This document shows positions 7,068 to 7,112 of a stretch of DNA of 7,112 bases, piece after piece. The stretch spans positions 1 through 7,112 of the forward strand of contig JBOGED010000590.1 in the NCBI GenBank assembly GCA_050743625.1. The letters are read 5' to 3'. Position numbers and translations under genes: made by a program. Below the pieces are notes generated by a model that saw nothing but the letters and a program-made list of their open reading frames with translations, was not told where the DNA came from and made no database searches. How positions within the stretch are numbered: position 1 is the first letter of the stretch; each line of letters opens with the position of its first letter. The stretch comes from JBOGED01 sp050743625. GTDB lineage: Bacteria > Actinomycetota > Nitriliruptoria > Euzebyales > Egibacteraceae.

Positions 7068-7099
7068 GCAGCATTTGCGCGTGGGCGCGCAAATGCTGC
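7068..7099. repeat. GC-rich palindrome, copy 2 (perfect 14-bp arms)
   Basis: GCAGCATTTGCGCG (7068-7081) and CGCGCAAATGCTGC (7086-7099) are perfect 14-bp inverted arms around a 4-nt loop, TGGG. The core TGCGCGTGGGCGCGCA (7076-7091) repeats copy 1 in the opposite orientation, with 72 bp from core to core. No T-run follows. It could be an operator, a REP-like repeat unit or the hairpin end of a mobile element that continues beyond the window. Confidence 0.85.
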
Positions 7100-7112
7100 A
7101 TGTTCACAGGTC

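Larger units (their letters stand above)
6841..7112. other. Non-coding or degenerate region with two palindromes
   Basis: No intact gene is supported here. On the minus strand, two short protein-like segments in different frames lie end to end: RISWWIQGKALIKAARIAHE with a further Glu/Ala-rich stretch (about 7008-6930), then LRLERVRHAIAEIGQLDSPE with a short tail ending at the TAA at 6849-6847. They could be the frameshifted 3' part of another decayed gene, but I do not recognise a family and no start with a ribosome-binding site is visible. The rest is dominated by the two palindromes annotated separately. Confidence 0.4.

Overview
The window looks like a high-GC actinobacterial chromosome, probably outside the well-studied Streptomyces/Mycobacterium groups. 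Evidence: strong G/C preference at codon third positions, GTG starts, TANNNT -10 elements 6-7 nt ahead of start codons (leaderless transcripts), and a dgt - dnaG - primary sigma factor block followed by tRNA-Asn. Assignment below phylum level is not possible from this sequence.

Layout. At 7-291 (-) lies a small two-helix membrane protein. It diverges from a dGTPase-like HD-domain gene (341-1345, +), and the two share overlapping -10 elements. Next come DNA primase dnaG (1420-3246, +) and, one base later, the primary sigma factor gene rpoD/sigA (3248-4495, +). These form the nucleotide/replication/transcription core of the region. After a short gap with a perfect 10-bp inverted repeat covering a ribosome-binding site comes a small three-helix membrane protein of unknown function (4578-4901, +). 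It converges on a tRNA-Asn gene (4977-5050, -). A metallo-beta-lactamase-fold hydrolase (5193-5906, +) follows. It converges on a decayed gene for a mercuric-reductase-like FAD/NAD(P) disulfide oxidoreductase (about 5941-6768, -), broken by internal deletions, frame changes and a stop. The last 270 bases hold no convincing gene but contain two related GC-rich palindromes.

How the genes work together. dnaG primes replication and rpoD supplies the housekeeping sigma subunit; their 1-nt spacing implies one transcript, as in the classical macromolecular-synthesis operon. The dgt homologue would normally control dNTP pools, but here several active-site residues of the family are replaced, so it may no longer be a dGTPase. 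The tRNA, the MBL hydrolase and the oxidoreductase remnant have no evident functional link to the operon.

I did not find a clear new multi-gene system. The items most worth a second look are the dGTPase-like protein with a lost metal-binding residue, the hairpin that would hide the ribosome-binding site of the small membrane protein, and the paired palindromes at the right end.
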